A DNA stretch of 64,000 bases from CAWUEX02 sp038148375 (GTDB lineage Bacteria > Pseudomonadota > Alphaproteobacteria > Rhodospirillales > Rhodospirillaceae), in the NCBI GenBank assembly GCA_038148375.1, contig JAYQVH010000004.1, positions 1-64,000 of the forward strand. The letters are read 5' to 3'. The number at the start of each line of letters is the position of its first letter. Position 1 is the first letter of the stretch. Positions 15,856 to 24,764 of the stretch are shown here, piece after piece. Position numbers and translations under genes: made by a program. The notes under the pieces are model-generated. The model was given only the letters and a program-made list of their open reading frames with translations, was not told the origin of the DNA and ran no database searches.

Positions 15856-17802
15856 TTGAACCGTGTTGTCTTTTTTGTCTGCGCTGCAGCGGTGCTGGCC
15901 GGACCAACCGTATTCTCCGTGCCGGCGTACGCGCAACGGGCCGGTGAGAATGCGGTCACGGAAGCCGACGATGCCTTCGGCACCGTCATCGGCAACGAAG
16001 AAATCGGACTGTATTCATCCACCAGCGCACGGGGCTTCAGTCCGACGGCGGCAGGGAACCTGCGCATTAACGGAATGTATTTTGATCAGGCGGCGGCGCC
16101 CAATGTGAGGGTCCGCCGTGGTTCGAGCATCCATGTCGGCATCAGCGCGCAAGGGTATCCCTTGCCAGCGCCGACCGGCGTTGCGGATTTCAAGTTGCGC
16201 GTGCCCGGTGACCGCGCCGTCACCAGCGTCGTCCTGGCCGAAGGCGCGGTGTTCTCCTATCCCCGCCACACTGCCGAGATCGACACTCAGTTTCCGGTCG
16301 TTGAGGGTAAGCTCCGCATCGGCGGCGGAGTGGACTACAAACGCAACACCGCGCACGAAGTGGCGGTCGGCGACGAAGGCTGGGGCGCGGGGCTCACTGC
16401 TCATTGGACGCCGACCGAGCAAACCTCATTCATTCCGTTTTTCAGTTACTCGAAAACCACCGCCGTCGATGGCGATCGGCCGCGTATTTTCGGCGGCGAT
16501 AATGACCCGCCCGAGTTCCGAGCCAAGGACATGGGTAGCCCCGATTGGCTGGTGTTCGGTTTTCGGCAGTATAACTACGGGTTCGTCGGGAAGGCCGATC
16601 TGCCGAACCGATGGAAAATCGAAACCGGCGTTTTCCGTTCGATCAGCAACGTGCCGCTTTCATTTACGGCATTCCTGCTTGATACGAACACGGAAGGCGA
16701 GGGCGATTACGCGATCTCACAGTCGCCGCCGCGGACGACGCGTTCGACGTCTGGCGAGTTTCGGGTCTCCAAGACCGTTATCGAAGGGCCGCGCCGTCAC
16801 AAATTCTATCTCAGCACCCGCGCACGCGACCGCGACAGCACCTTCGGCGGTGGTGATATCCGGTTTTTCGGCCGAGTCCGGCTGGGCGCGTTTCCCAGCC
16901 TCGACGAACCTGACTACCAGACCACCGAGACAACGCTGTCCACGACCAAACAGATCACCGGCGGTCTGGCTTACGAAGGTGTGTGGCAGGGAGTCGGCCA
17001 GCTCAGCGCGTCGCTGCAGAAGACAGATTACAAACGCACGCAGACGCGCCCCGGCGCGGCGGCGGTTAACGGCAGTCAGTCCCCGTGGCTATACAATGCC
17101 GCCGCTGCCGCGTTCCTTTCCGAAGATTTGGCCGCCTACGCCAGCTATACGCGGGGCATAGAAGAACTCGGCTCAGCGCCGGGCAATGCGATCAACCGCG
17201 ACGAGGCCGTACCGGCGGAACTGACGCGGCAGATCGATGCTGGAATACGATACCGGCTCACACCCAGCCTGACTGCGGTTGCCGGGGTGTTCCAAATCGA
17301 CAAGCCATACTATTCGGTCGATCAGAATTTACTGTTCCGCGAACTCGGTACCGTCCGCCACCGCGGCGTCGAGCTGTCCTTGGCTGGATCGCTGACCGAT
17401 GATCTCACGCTCGTGGCGGGGGCCGTGTTGTTGCGGCCGCAGGTTACGGATACGTCGGCGCCGGGTGGCCCATCTCGATTGCTCGCCGTCGGTCCAGAGC
17501 CGCGCCTGATTCGCGTCAACCTTCAATATCGCGTGCCCGGTGTGCAGGGGCTGGCGCTTGATGCCCGGGTCGAGAGCCTGTCGTCGCGGTATCTGGACGT
17601 CGCGAACACCCGCCGCATACCCGGCGTTGTGACGTTCGATGCCGGCGTGCGCTACACCACCGAGCTCGCCGATGTGCCGGTGCGGTTTCGTCTGCAGGCA
17701 AGCAATGTGACCAACGAAAACAGCATCACGCCAAACGCGTCGACCCAGATCAAACCGTTCGAGGCGCGGCGCGTCGAATTCTCAGTCGCGGCGGACTTCT
17801 AA
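15856..17802 (+). CDS. TonB-dependent outer-membrane receptor (copy 2)
   Basis: I place the start at TTG 15856, eight bases after a GGGGG ribosome site, because the signal peptide (NRVVFFVCAAAVLAGP, ending PAYAQ) begins there; a GTG at 15757 or ATG at 15787 would add a long non-signal leader. The 648-residue protein has a plug (TSARGFSPTAAGNLRINGMYF, with its fork of paired charged residues) and a barrel of many alternating strands ending in RRVEFSVAADF. It lacks an obvious EEIVVTA TonB box and is shorter than the receptors at 4095 and 46873, so it belongs to a different receptor subgroup. It is convergent with the M24 gene. The ligand is unknown. Confidence 0.88.
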   Translation: MNRVVFFVCAAAVLAGPTVFSVPAYAQRAGENAVTEADDAFGTVIGNEEIGLYSSTSARGFSPTAAGNLRINGMYFDQAAAPNVRVRRGSSIHVGISAQGYPLPAPTGVADFKLRVPGDRAVTSVVLAEGAVFSYPRHTAEIDTQFPVVEGKLRIGGGVDYKRNTAHEVAVGDEGWGAGLTAHWTPTEQTSFIPFFSYSKTTAVDGDRPRIFGGDNDPPEFRAKDMGSPDWLVFGFRQYNYGFVGKADLPNRWKIETGVFRSISNVPLSFTAFLLDTNTEGEGDYAISQSPPRTTRSTSGEFRVSKTVIEGPRRHKFYLSTRARDRDSTFGGGDIRFFGRVRLGAFPSLDEPDYQTTETTLSTTKQITGGLAYEGVWQGVGQLSASLQKTDYKRTQTRPGAAAVNGSQSPWLYNAAAAAFLSEDLAAYASYTRGIEELGSAPGNAINRDEAVPAELTRQIDAGIRYRLTPSLTAVAGVFQIDKPYYSVDQNLLFRELGTVRHRGVELSLAGSLTDDLTLVAGAVLLRPQVTDTSAPGGPSRLLAVGPEPRLIRVNLQYRVPGVQGLALDARVESLSSRYLDVANTRRIPGVVTFDAGVRYTTELADVPVRFRLQASNVTNENSITPNASTQIKPFEARRVEFSVAADF

Positions 17803-17812
17803 AGGCCTTCGA

Positions 17813-19246
17813 TTACGCCGGAAGAACACGCAAACTTGTGTCCGCGGTCGAGATCGGTACCGCACCCGACTTGGTAACGACCATCATGTCCTCAACATGT
17901 GACGACCCGTAGCCGACCTCCAGATACGGCACATCCAGAGTAAACACGGTATTCTCGGAGAACACGGGTTCGTCGGCTCTCAGCAATGGATTGCCCATCG
18001 CCGTCGGCTGGTCGGTGTGGTCAAGTCCAACGTTGTGCGGGGAGCCGTACCCGTTGAAGCCTTCCTGGGCCATGACGTCTGCGACGATCTTTGCCGCGGT
18101 GGAAAACTTCGTGCCTGGCCGGATTTGCGAATAGGCCTCCGCCAGCGCTTTGGTGTTGGCCTCGTTGCGCTTGGCCGTCTCGTCGGTCGGGTTGCCGACC
18201 ACGATCGAGCGGCCGATGTCGCCGATGTATCCTTGGTACCGCCCGACGCTGTCGATCTTGATCACCTCATCGCGCTTGATCCGGCCAGAGTTGAGCCCGT
18301 CCTGATTGATGATCAGCCACAGCGTATCGCCGCCAAGTTCGCCCATCTTGCGCCGGTACTGGCCTTCGACCTCGGCAATCTCCTGGCCGACGTGCAAGGA
18401 CTCAATCGCGGCATCGAGCGACGCTTCGCACATCAGGCAGGATTGCCGAATGATCTCGAGTTCGGTGTTGGACTTGACCATCCGTACTTCCCGGAAAATG
18501 TCATTGGCGTCGACGCCGGCAACGTGAAGAAGTCCGACGTCCCTCATCCAGGGGATGACCCGCGGGTCGTCAAACCCGATGCGGCTGTTGGTGAGGCCGG
18601 CGTTTATGATCGTGCGCTTGAGCGCGTGGACAGCCGAGGCGCTGGTCTTGTCGTAATACTCGGCAGCGAGAGCCAGTTGGAACAGGTCGCGCTCGGAAAG
18701 GTCGGCGTCTTTGCGCACGAGATTGCGGTTGTAGCGCATGGCTTCGGGGATGCCGAGCATATCTTCCGCCGTGATCTCGCCTGGGCCGCCGGCTGGGGCC
18801 GTATACACCTCGACGTGCGGCATCCAGGTCGGACGGTAATCCAGGTGATAGAGAAGGGGCCCCCACATGATGAGCGTCGGCTCCGCGTTTTCGTTGCGCG
18901 GCAGAAAAGCCATCAGCATGTGTTCGATGCCCGTGTGGAAGAAGACGTTGTCGTGGCTGGACAGGTAGTAGACGTTCTTCGGCGTGGTCGCGACCAGACC
19001 GTCGAGCCCGTATTTGTCCATCACCTCATAGGCCCGCTCGCGGTAGACCAAGGGGTTGGCCGCGGTGATGTGCTCAAGCAGCGAGGGGTTTGCGTACTTG
19101 GCGAGTTCCTCGGGTGGCAGGCTGACCGTCATCGATGGGTCGTAGGACTTATCTTTCGCCAGCGCCGGCACGGTATTCAACAGCGACGCTCCAGCCGCCA
19201 AAGCGGACGCTCCGAACAGAAGGTCCCGCCGCGAATGACTATTCAT
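17813..19246 (-). CDS. Tat-exported M24-family (aminopeptidase P/creatinase-like) protein
   Basis: The 477-residue product has a twin-arginine signal (HSRRDLLFGASALAAG, ending PALAK). Next come a creatinase-type N-domain (about 45-200) and a pita-bread M24 domain. Metal ligands can be followed: Asp in VIKIDSVGRYQGYIGDIG (two Asp), His in GSPHNVGLDH, and Glu in GSSHVEDMMVV. The first of the two Glu ligands usually lies in an EPG-like strand, but this protein has FTLDVPY, so Asp replaces Glu. Family enzymes cleave Xaa-Pro bonds or act on creatine-like compounds; the substitution makes the substrate and activity uncertain. ATG 19246 has AGGAG seven bases upstream and starts the signal. Confidence 0.87.
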   Translation of the reverse strand: MNSHSRRDLLFGASALAAGASLLNTVPALAKDKSYDPSMTVSLPPEELAKYANPSLLEHITAANPLVYRERAYEVMDKYGLDGLVATTPKNVYYLSSHDNVFFHTGIEHMLMAFLPRNENAEPTLIMWGPLLYHLDYRPTWMPHVEVYTAPAGGPGEITAEDMLGIPEAMRYNRNLVRKDADLSERDLFQLALAAEYYDKTSASAVHALKRTIINAGLTNSRIGFDDPRVIPWMRDVGLLHVAGVDANDIFREVRMVKSNTELEIIRQSCLMCEASLDAAIESLHVGQEIAEVEGQYRRKMGELGGDTLWLIINQDGLNSGRIKRDEVIKIDSVGRYQGYIGDIGRSIVVGNPTDETAKRNEANTKALAEAYSQIRPGTKFSTAAKIVADVMAQEGFNGYGSPHNVGLDHTDQPTAMGNPLLRADEPVFSENTVFTLDVPYLEVGYGSSHVEDMMVVTKSGAVPISTADTSLRVLPA

Positions 19247-19449
19247 CCATTGTCTCCTGGTTTGGCGTCTGCGCCCCAAAAGCAAGCCGACGCCGGTATG
19301 GCCACTTCATACCATCCTGCGCGTGCGGCCATCGTGAATCGGCGTGCCGTTCATTTGCCAGACGCTCTAAATTCCACAGAATCCGGGATATTTAAGTTGT
19401 CGTGACCCGCAACGTCCAGTTGAGGTAGACTGGCAGCTGTCTAACTGGA

Positions 19450-19914
19450 ATGGATTATGGCATGGCCGGCGGGGGCGACACTAGCCAAGGCTTCAAGCTG
19501 AGGGATCCTGGGCACAATATTCTCAACCGAAGGGTCTGTAAGCCCGAATCCGTGATTTTCCGTAAGGGCGATCAGGGGCGAGACGCGTATGTGGTGCTGC
19601 GTGGCCAGGTCGACATTCTCGGTAAGAACGCGGAGGGCAAGCTGGTCACCTTGGCCACGATGGGAGAGGGCGAGCTGTTCGGCGAGATGGCGCTTCTGAA
19701 CAACGCCATCCGTACGGCCAATGCCGTCACCAAAGAAGGTTGTGAGCTACTGGTGATCAGCGAGAAAACCATCAAGGAAAAGCTGAAAGACACCGACCCA
19801 TTCATTCAATCGTGGATCAAGTTTTTGTCCAATCGCATCATTGATATGAACCGCAGTCAGGGTCCAAAGAAAAAGAAACACCCGGACGCTGAAGACGACG
19901 GCGGGGACAGCTGA
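19450..19914 (+). CDS. Stand-alone cyclic-nucleotide-binding domain protein
   Basis: The 154-residue protein is almost entirely one cNMP-binding domain (about 25-140): IFRKGDQGRDAYVVLRGQV in the beta-roll, then the phosphate-binding cassette GELFGEMALLNNAIRTA, in which Glu and Arg usually contact the cyclic nucleotide. No helix-turn-helix or catalytic domain follows. The tail is Lys-rich, then acidic (KKKKHPDAEDDGGDS). It could act as a regulator by partner binding; cAMP or cGMP binding is inferred from the cassette. An alternative start is the Met at 19462. Neither start has a strong ribosome site. It stands alone between divergent neighbours. Confidence 0.87.
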   Translation: MDYGMAGGGDTSQGFKLRDPGHNILNRRVCKPESVIFRKGDQGRDAYVVLRGQVDILGKNAEGKLVTLATMGEGELFGEMALLNNAIRTANAVTKEGCELLVISEKTIKEKLKDTDPFIQSWIKFLSNRIIDMNRSQGPKKKKHPDAEDDGGDS

Positions 19915-19999
19915 TCCGTTACGTTCCTGTGCCGCGCGTGTCCAGGCGCACGGTCCCGTGTGCAGCGGGCAGAACATGCGCTGACCGGCCGTGTTTGCT

Positions 20000-20863
20000 T
20001 CACGCTTGGGCGGTGCCAAGTGCATCCTGGCGGCGCCAGACGATGGGGCAGGACGGCGCATCAGGCCGCCGCCCGGTAACAGCCGTTTCGGCCGTCACGC
20101 CCGGAGGCAGAGATTCGCACTCCGGACGCAGGTTCCACGCGACGTCATCCCCGTGCCACCAGGTCGCGTAAGCGACGCGGCGGCGGTCGGGCGTCGTGTT
20201 GCCGCGCGAGAAGTGCAACGTCTGCGGATGAATGAACAGCGCATCCCCCGGTTCCATTGTCCAGCCGAGGAACTTCAACGCCGGGTCATCGCGCCGCTCT
20301 TCGAAATCCGGACAGCGGCGCCGCCCCGGCGGCGGCGGATTGAGATCGCCTGCGGCTGTCGCCGGCCAGTAGTCTTCACCATTCAAGTAGCTCTCAGCGA
20401 GACATTCGAGCCCGTTTTCCGGCACCACCCCTGTCAGAGCGATCCACACACCGACAATCTGCGAGCCGCTTAGCGGATGTCCAGATGCGTCGCAATGCCA
20501 CGGCGTTCTGCCTTCCGTGCCCGGGTCTTTGACGAACATCTGATCCCAGTAGAAGCCGACGGACTCCGCGCCAACCAGTCCGCCGACCAATGCCGGGATC
20601 TCCGTCTCCGCGATGAAATCGGCAAACGGCGGCAGGGCGCGGCTGACATGCTTGACGGCGCTTGCGCCCGGGGTGACGCGTTTGCGCTCCCGCGACGTGG
20701 TTTCGAGTTTATGGCCGGCCAGGTCGGCTGCCGCGTCATCCCAGGCCGCAAGCAGCCGCGCCGCGACATCTGCGGCAATGGCGTTGCGTACACACACCAC
20801 GCCGTCGCGCACATAGGTCTCGCGGTCGGAATCGGAAACGGGCATAACGCCCAAGCTTAGCAT
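20000..20863 (-). CDS. Phytanoyl-CoA dioxygenase (PhyH) family Fe(II)/2-oxoglutarate oxygenase
   Basis: The protein (287 residues from ATG 20863; a second Met at 20845) belongs to the PhyH family of cytoplasmic oxygenases that hydroxylate lipids, ectoine or natural products. The Fe-binding H-x-D is visible in TPWHCDASG and the distal His in IHPQTLHFSRGN; the Arg that binds 2-oxoglutarate is probably in the following RRRVAYATWW. The N-terminus (SDRETYVRDGVVCVRNAI) is typical. A longer open frame to 21304 crosses the divergent BchO-like gene and is not credible. The gene is divergent from bchO with about 115 bases between, a possible shared promoter region. The substrate is unknown. Confidence 0.88.
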   Translation of the reverse strand: MLSLGVMPVSDSDRETYVRDGVVCVRNAIAADVAARLLAAWDDAAADLAGHKLETTSRERKRVTPGASAVKHVSRALPPFADFIAETEIPALVGGLVGAESVGFYWDQMFVKDPGTEGRTPWHCDASGHPLSGSQIVGVWIALTGVVPENGLECLAESYLNGEDYWPATAAGDLNPPPPGRRRCPDFEERRDDPALKFLGWTMEPGDALFIHPQTLHFSRGNTTPDRRRVAYATWWHGDDVAWNLRPECESLPPGVTAETAVTGRRPDAPSCPIVWRRQDALGTAQA

Positions 20864-20980
20864 GGACCTCATCGTGTTCCATGCCTTCCCACCGGGGGGG
20901 TGCCTCTCTATTGTCTCGCGTGAGATGCGCGGTGGAGGGTGCCCTGACAAAGCGGTCTGGAGATTGTTACGAATAGACCG

Positions 20981-21859
20981 TTGTCCTGGGCTGTCGACGG
21001 CGAGACGTGGCCGCATCGCGAAGCCAGCCGCTTCATCAAATCCGGCGCGTTGGAATGGCATGTACAGGTGTCTGGGAAAGGTCCTGTGCTGCTTCTTCTC
21101 CATGGCACGGGCGCGTCCACCCATTCCTGGCGTGACACTATGTCCCAGCTTAGCAAGCAGTTCACCGTGATCGTTCCCGATCTGCCTGGCCACGGCTTCA
21201 CGACGCTGCCCGATGGTTCGGCGATGTCGCTTCCGGGAATGGCGCAGGCGGTGACACTCTTGCTCCACGATATGGATGTGACGCCCGATCTTGTCGCCGG
21301 GCACTCGGCTGGTGCGGCCATCGCGCTGCGGATGTGCCTGGACGGCGAGATCAGTCCGAAAGCGCTGGTGAGTCTCAACGGCGCGTTGATGCCGTTCCCC
21401 GGTCTAGCCGCCGTGGCGTTCCCGACGATGGCCAAAGCGCTGTTCCTCAATCCGATGTCGGTTCCGATTGCCGCGCATTTCGCAGGTGAGCCCGAGAACA
21501 TCAGGAGCGTGATCAGCCGCACCGGTACCGATCTGCCGGAAGAGGGACTAGCGTACTACGCGCGCCTGTTTCAGGATCGCCGGCATGTCGCCGCTGCGAT
21601 CAACATGATGGCCCGCTGGGATCTCAACGCTTTTCAAAAGGACCTGCGCGATATGTCCATTCCGGTAACGCTGGTCTCGGGCGCGCACGACATGGCTGTG
21701 CCCCTGTGGGTCGCCCGCGAGGTGAAGGACAAAATGCCGTCGGCTGAAATCGTGGTCTTGCCGGACTGCGGTCATCTCGCTCACGAGGAGCACCCGAACG
21801 AAATCTGCGATCTGCTGATTGAGCGCGCCCGCGCCGCAGCTGTATTACCCGAGCAGTGA
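20981..21859 (+). CDS. bchO: BchO-like alpha/beta hydrolase (putative magnesium chelatase accessory protein)
   Basis: The 292-residue product matches the BchO family in order and wording: a WPHREASRFI start, WHVQVSG, the oxyanion stretch LLLLHGTGASTHSWRD, DLPGHGFT, GHSAGAA with the nucleophile Ser, LVSLNGALMPF, and a late DCGHLAHEEHP with the catalytic His. In phototrophs, bchO is found with bchD and bchI, and its product is thought to assist Mg-chelatase; the reaction is not settled. The only usable upstream start is TTG 20981; I saw no clear ribosome site. No other photosynthesis gene occurs in this window, so the gene is an orphan copy here, followed by a FAD monooxygenase. It could instead be a divergent paralogue with another esterase role. 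Confidence 0.8.
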   Translation: MSWAVDGETWPHREASRFIKSGALEWHVQVSGKGPVLLLLHGTGASTHSWRDTMSQLSKQFTVIVPDLPGHGFTTLPDGSAMSLPGMAQAVTLLLHDMDVTPDLVAGHSAGAAIALRMCLDGEISPKALVSLNGALMPFPGLAAVAFPTMAKALFLNPMSVPIAAHFAGEPENIRSVISRTGTDLPEEGLAYYARLFQDRRHVAAAINMMARWDLNAFQKDLRDMSIPVTLVSGAHDMAVPLWVAREVKDKMPSAEIVVLPDCGHLAHEEHPNEICDLLIERARAAAVLPEQ

Positions 21860-21948
21860 CCCATGAAAACACCTGGCGAACGCTCCGGCGATAGCGGTGG
21901 CTCACAGTCGCCCCGCATGTTTGCGTAACGTCAGGTGAAAGGACCCGC

Positions 21949-23115
21949 ATGACGCAAGACATTCTCATTGTCGGCGCCGGGCTCGGCGGGTTGTCCGCCG
22001 CTAGGGCGCTGCTACAACGCGACATCCCGGTGCGCGTGCTCGAGCGGGCGGACAGTTTGTCCGAAGTCGGAGCCGGGATCACATTATCGCCGAACGCGAC
22101 CAAGGCGCTGGAGCATCTCGGCCTCAAGGATGCGCTCAACAGCTTTGCCACCGTGGTCCGCCGCCAGGGCGTGACCCATTTCGAAACGGGAAAAATCCTC
22201 GTCGAGAACGATCGCGGCGACGAACCCCTGCGCAAATACGGGGCGCACTATTACCAGGCGCACCGCTCGGATCTGCACGCGGCGCTGGTCGATGCCGTAA
22301 CGGACCTCGATCCGGATTGCATTCAACTCAATGCCGAGGTCGAAACCGTATTTCAGGATGACCAGTCCGCCGGAGTGATGCTCGCGTCCGGAGTCCGACT
22401 GGACGGACGGGCGGTCATCGGCTGCGACGGATTGCGCTCGCGCGTGCGGCAATGTCTTTTCGGCGAGGATACGCCGAAGTTTACCGGCCATGTGGCGTGG
22501 CGCGGGCTTATTCCGCTGACGAATGGCGACCTGTTCGGCATGGAACTGACGTCCGGACTGGCGATCGCGCATGAAAAATCCTTCGGCTGGTATCCCGTGC
22601 GCAATGACACCGTGCTCAATTTTGTTGCTTTGGCGCAGACCAACGAATGGGCGGAAGAAGGTTGGGCCATACCGGCAAAGATCGAAGATTTGCTGAGCAC
22701 CTATGACGGTTGGGACCCCCGCATCCGCGCCATTATTGATGCCGTGCCCCGCGACGCCTGTTTCAAGTGGGGCCTGTTCGACCGCGAGCCGATGGACACC
22801 TGGTCTCAAGGGCGAATCACGCTGTTAGGTGACGCCGCTCATCCGATGCTGCCCTTCATGGGGCAGGGGGCCGCTATGGCCATCGAGGACGCGGTGGTGC
22901 TGGCGCGCTGTATTGAAGGTGCCGGAGATATTCCCTCAGCATTGCAGCGCTACGAAAAAGCGCGTCTCGACCGCACTGCTTTCGTGCAATTGGAATCCCG
23001 CGCCAAGGGACTACGGCTGGAGAGCAAGGAAACGGATTCTTACAATAAGAAGAAGCACCGCAACGAAGAGTCGGTTGGTCTGTTCGAGTATAATGCCGCG
23101 ACGACACCGGTTTAA
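21949..23115 (+). CDS. FAD-dependent monooxygenase (salicylate hydroxylase-like)
   Basis: The 388-residue product is a class A flavoprotein monooxygenase of the salicylate/hydroxynicotinate hydroxylase type. It has the N-terminal dinucleotide fold (ILIVGAGLGGLSAARAL, GxGxxG at 8-13), the DG motif (VIGCDGLRSRVR, about 160) and the GD motif (LLGDAAHPMLPFMGQGAAMAIEDA, about 285), which binds the FAD ribityl chain. Such enzymes use NAD(P)H and O2 to hydroxylate aromatic acids, often with decarboxylation. It lies 89 bases after the BchO-like gene and 43 bases before a periplasmic binding protein gene, suggesting co-expression with an uptake function. The exact aromatic substrate is unknown. Confidence 0.93.
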   Translation: MTQDILIVGAGLGGLSAARALLQRDIPVRVLERADSLSEVGAGITLSPNATKALEHLGLKDALNSFATVVRRQGVTHFETGKILVENDRGDEPLRKYGAHYYQAHRSDLHAALVDAVTDLDPDCIQLNAEVETVFQDDQSAGVMLASGVRLDGRAVIGCDGLRSRVRQCLFGEDTPKFTGHVAWRGLIPLTNGDLFGMELTSGLAIAHEKSFGWYPVRNDTVLNFVALAQTNEWAEEGWAIPAKIEDLLSTYDGWDPRIRAIIDAVPRDACFKWGLFDREPMDTWSQGRITLLGDAAHPMLPFMGQGAAMAIEDAVVLARCIEGAGDIPSALQRYEKARLDRTAFVQLESRAKGLRLESKETDSYNKKKHRNEESVGLFEYNAATTPV

Positions 23116-23158
23116 TACGCAGTCCAATTCCGCCAACGACATGTGATAGAGTTTCGGA

Positions 23159-24664
23159 ATGTTGATTGTGATCCGTTCCTGTCTTGTCGCCGTCCTGATT
23201 CTCATCGGCGCTTATGGCACGCAAGCCCAGGATGTTCTGCGCGTTGGTGTCACCAGTTTCCCGACATCCCGAGGCAATCCATTCAACACCACGACGGGCT
23301 CGCCGAGCAGCTATACCTACTCCGCGTTCCTCGAAGGGCTGACGCGTGTCAATAAAAACGCGGAGCCGGTCCCTGCCTTAGCGGAGCGCTGGGAACATGA
23401 GACCGAAACGTCGTGGCTGTTTCATATGCGTCCGGGAGCGGTGTTTTCTAACGGCGAACCGGCGGACGCCCACGCCGTTGCCGCGACTTTTGCAATGCTG
23501 CGCACGGGTATCGGGCTGACCTACCCGATCACCCGCGAGCTTGACGGCATCGTCTCGATCACGGCAATCGATGACGCGACGGCGCGAATCGTCACCGATG
23601 CGCCCAACATATTGCTACCGAGTAAGATGGCGGGAATGAACATCGTGCCGCCGCGCTATTGGGCGGATGTCGGGCCCGACGGCTTTGCCGCCGCGCCGGT
23701 CGGCAGCGGACCCTACATGATCGAAACCTGGGGTGTCGCGGAAATTGATCTCGTGCGCTCTCCGTCGTCTTGGCGCCAGCCGAAAATTGAGCGCGTCAAA
23801 TTGATCACGGGGCCCGAACCCGTGGCGCGGGTCCAGGGGGTGCTGTCCGGCAACCTGGATATCGGCCTTCAGCTGGGTCCCGATGAAATTCCCCAAGTCG
23901 AGGCGGCGGGTCACACCATGGCCGTTGCGTTGGACTCCAGCATGCAGGTGCTGGCGTTCGTGACGGTTAAAGAGTCTCCGCTTCAGGATATTCGGGTGCG
24001 CCGGGCACTGAATTATGCCGTCAACCGGGATGTCATCGAGCAAGTTCTGCTCAGCGGTTACATGCCGATGGCATCGCAGACAGCACCGCGCAACGCGTTC
24101 GGATATAACCCCGATCTTGAAGTCTGGCCCTACGATCCAGAGAAAGCACGGGAACTGCTCGGTGAAGCCGGCTATTCAGACGGCTTTTCGCTTACCGCGG
24201 AAATTCTTCTGCAGTCCGCCACGTTTTCCGCTCCCGTATATCAGCAGGTCGCCGCTGATCTCGCCCGAGTTGGCGTGCGTTTGGAAATCCGGCGTATTCC
24301 TGCTTCGCAATATTCCCGCGGGGTGTATCAGGGCGAATGGGCGGGTGCGACCTTTGGCATCGACTACGGCACGAATCCGACGCTCGACGCGCTACAGCCC
24401 CTGGTAAGGCATTCGTGCCTGTGGACCGTTCCTTGGTTCTGCGAGCCATCGATCTTGCCGCTGATCGAAAAGGCCAAGTCCGCCTTCGATATTGACGAGC
24501 GCCGGCGCCTGACCCAAGAGGTGATGCGGGTCCAGCGTGACCTCGTGCCGGGCATATTCTTGTATGAAACCACCCGGTTCGACGCCCTCAATCGCAGGGT
24601 TAAGGGCTATGAAATTGCCGTCGGTAAGATCAATTACGACCAGATCACACTCAACGGCGACTGA
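23159..24664 (+). CDS. Peptide/nickel-type periplasmic substrate-binding protein (SBP family 5)
   Basis: The protein (501 residues) starts with a Sec signal (CLVAVLILIGAYGTQAQ) and follows the family 5 binding-protein layout: FEGL-like start (AFLEGLTRVNKNAEPVPALAE), the WLFHMRPGAVFSNGEP motif, then IRVRRALNYAVNRD and PYDPEKARELLGEAGY in the second lobe. Such proteins deliver di- or oligopeptides, nickel, or glycosides to ABC permeases. No permease or ATPase gene is nearby, so it must either use a transporter encoded elsewhere or play a binding role only. It lies in a plus-strand run with oxidoreductases and an MFS transporter. Confidence 0.93.
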   Translation: MLIVIRSCLVAVLILIGAYGTQAQDVLRVGVTSFPTSRGNPFNTTTGSPSSYTYSAFLEGLTRVNKNAEPVPALAERWEHETETSWLFHMRPGAVFSNGEPADAHAVAATFAMLRTGIGLTYPITRELDGIVSITAIDDATARIVTDAPNILLPSKMAGMNIVPPRYWADVGPDGFAAAPVGSGPYMIETWGVAEIDLVRSPSSWRQPKIERVKLITGPEPVARVQGVLSGNLDIGLQLGPDEIPQVEAAGHTMAVALDSSMQVLAFVTVKESPLQDIRVRRALNYAVNRDVIEQVLLSGYMPMASQTAPRNAFGYNPDLEVWPYDPEKARELLGEAGYSDGFSLTAEILLQSATFSAPVYQQVAADLARVGVRLEIRRIPASQYSRGVYQGEWAGATFGIDYGTNPTLDALQPLVRHSCLWTVPWFCEPSILPLIEKAKSAFDIDERRRLTQEVMRVQRDLVPGIFLYETTRFDALNRRVKGYEIAVGKINYDQITLNGD

Positions 24665-24764
24665 TCCGGTCATTGCGTGCGCAGGTACCGTGTTTTGCGG
24701 TACGCTGCCCGCTCTGGCCGGTATGGTCCGCGGCAGACGCATCTAACTCAACGAGACACTCCCT

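Noticed and set aside
18017..19405. Long open frame on the plus strand opposite the M24 gene
   Set aside because: It mirrors a well-supported gene in the other strand, has no family features, and arises from high GC codon bias.
20864..21304. N-terminal extension of the PhyH gene
   Set aside because: It would read through the divergent BchO-like gene; the PhyH domain starts at about 20845.
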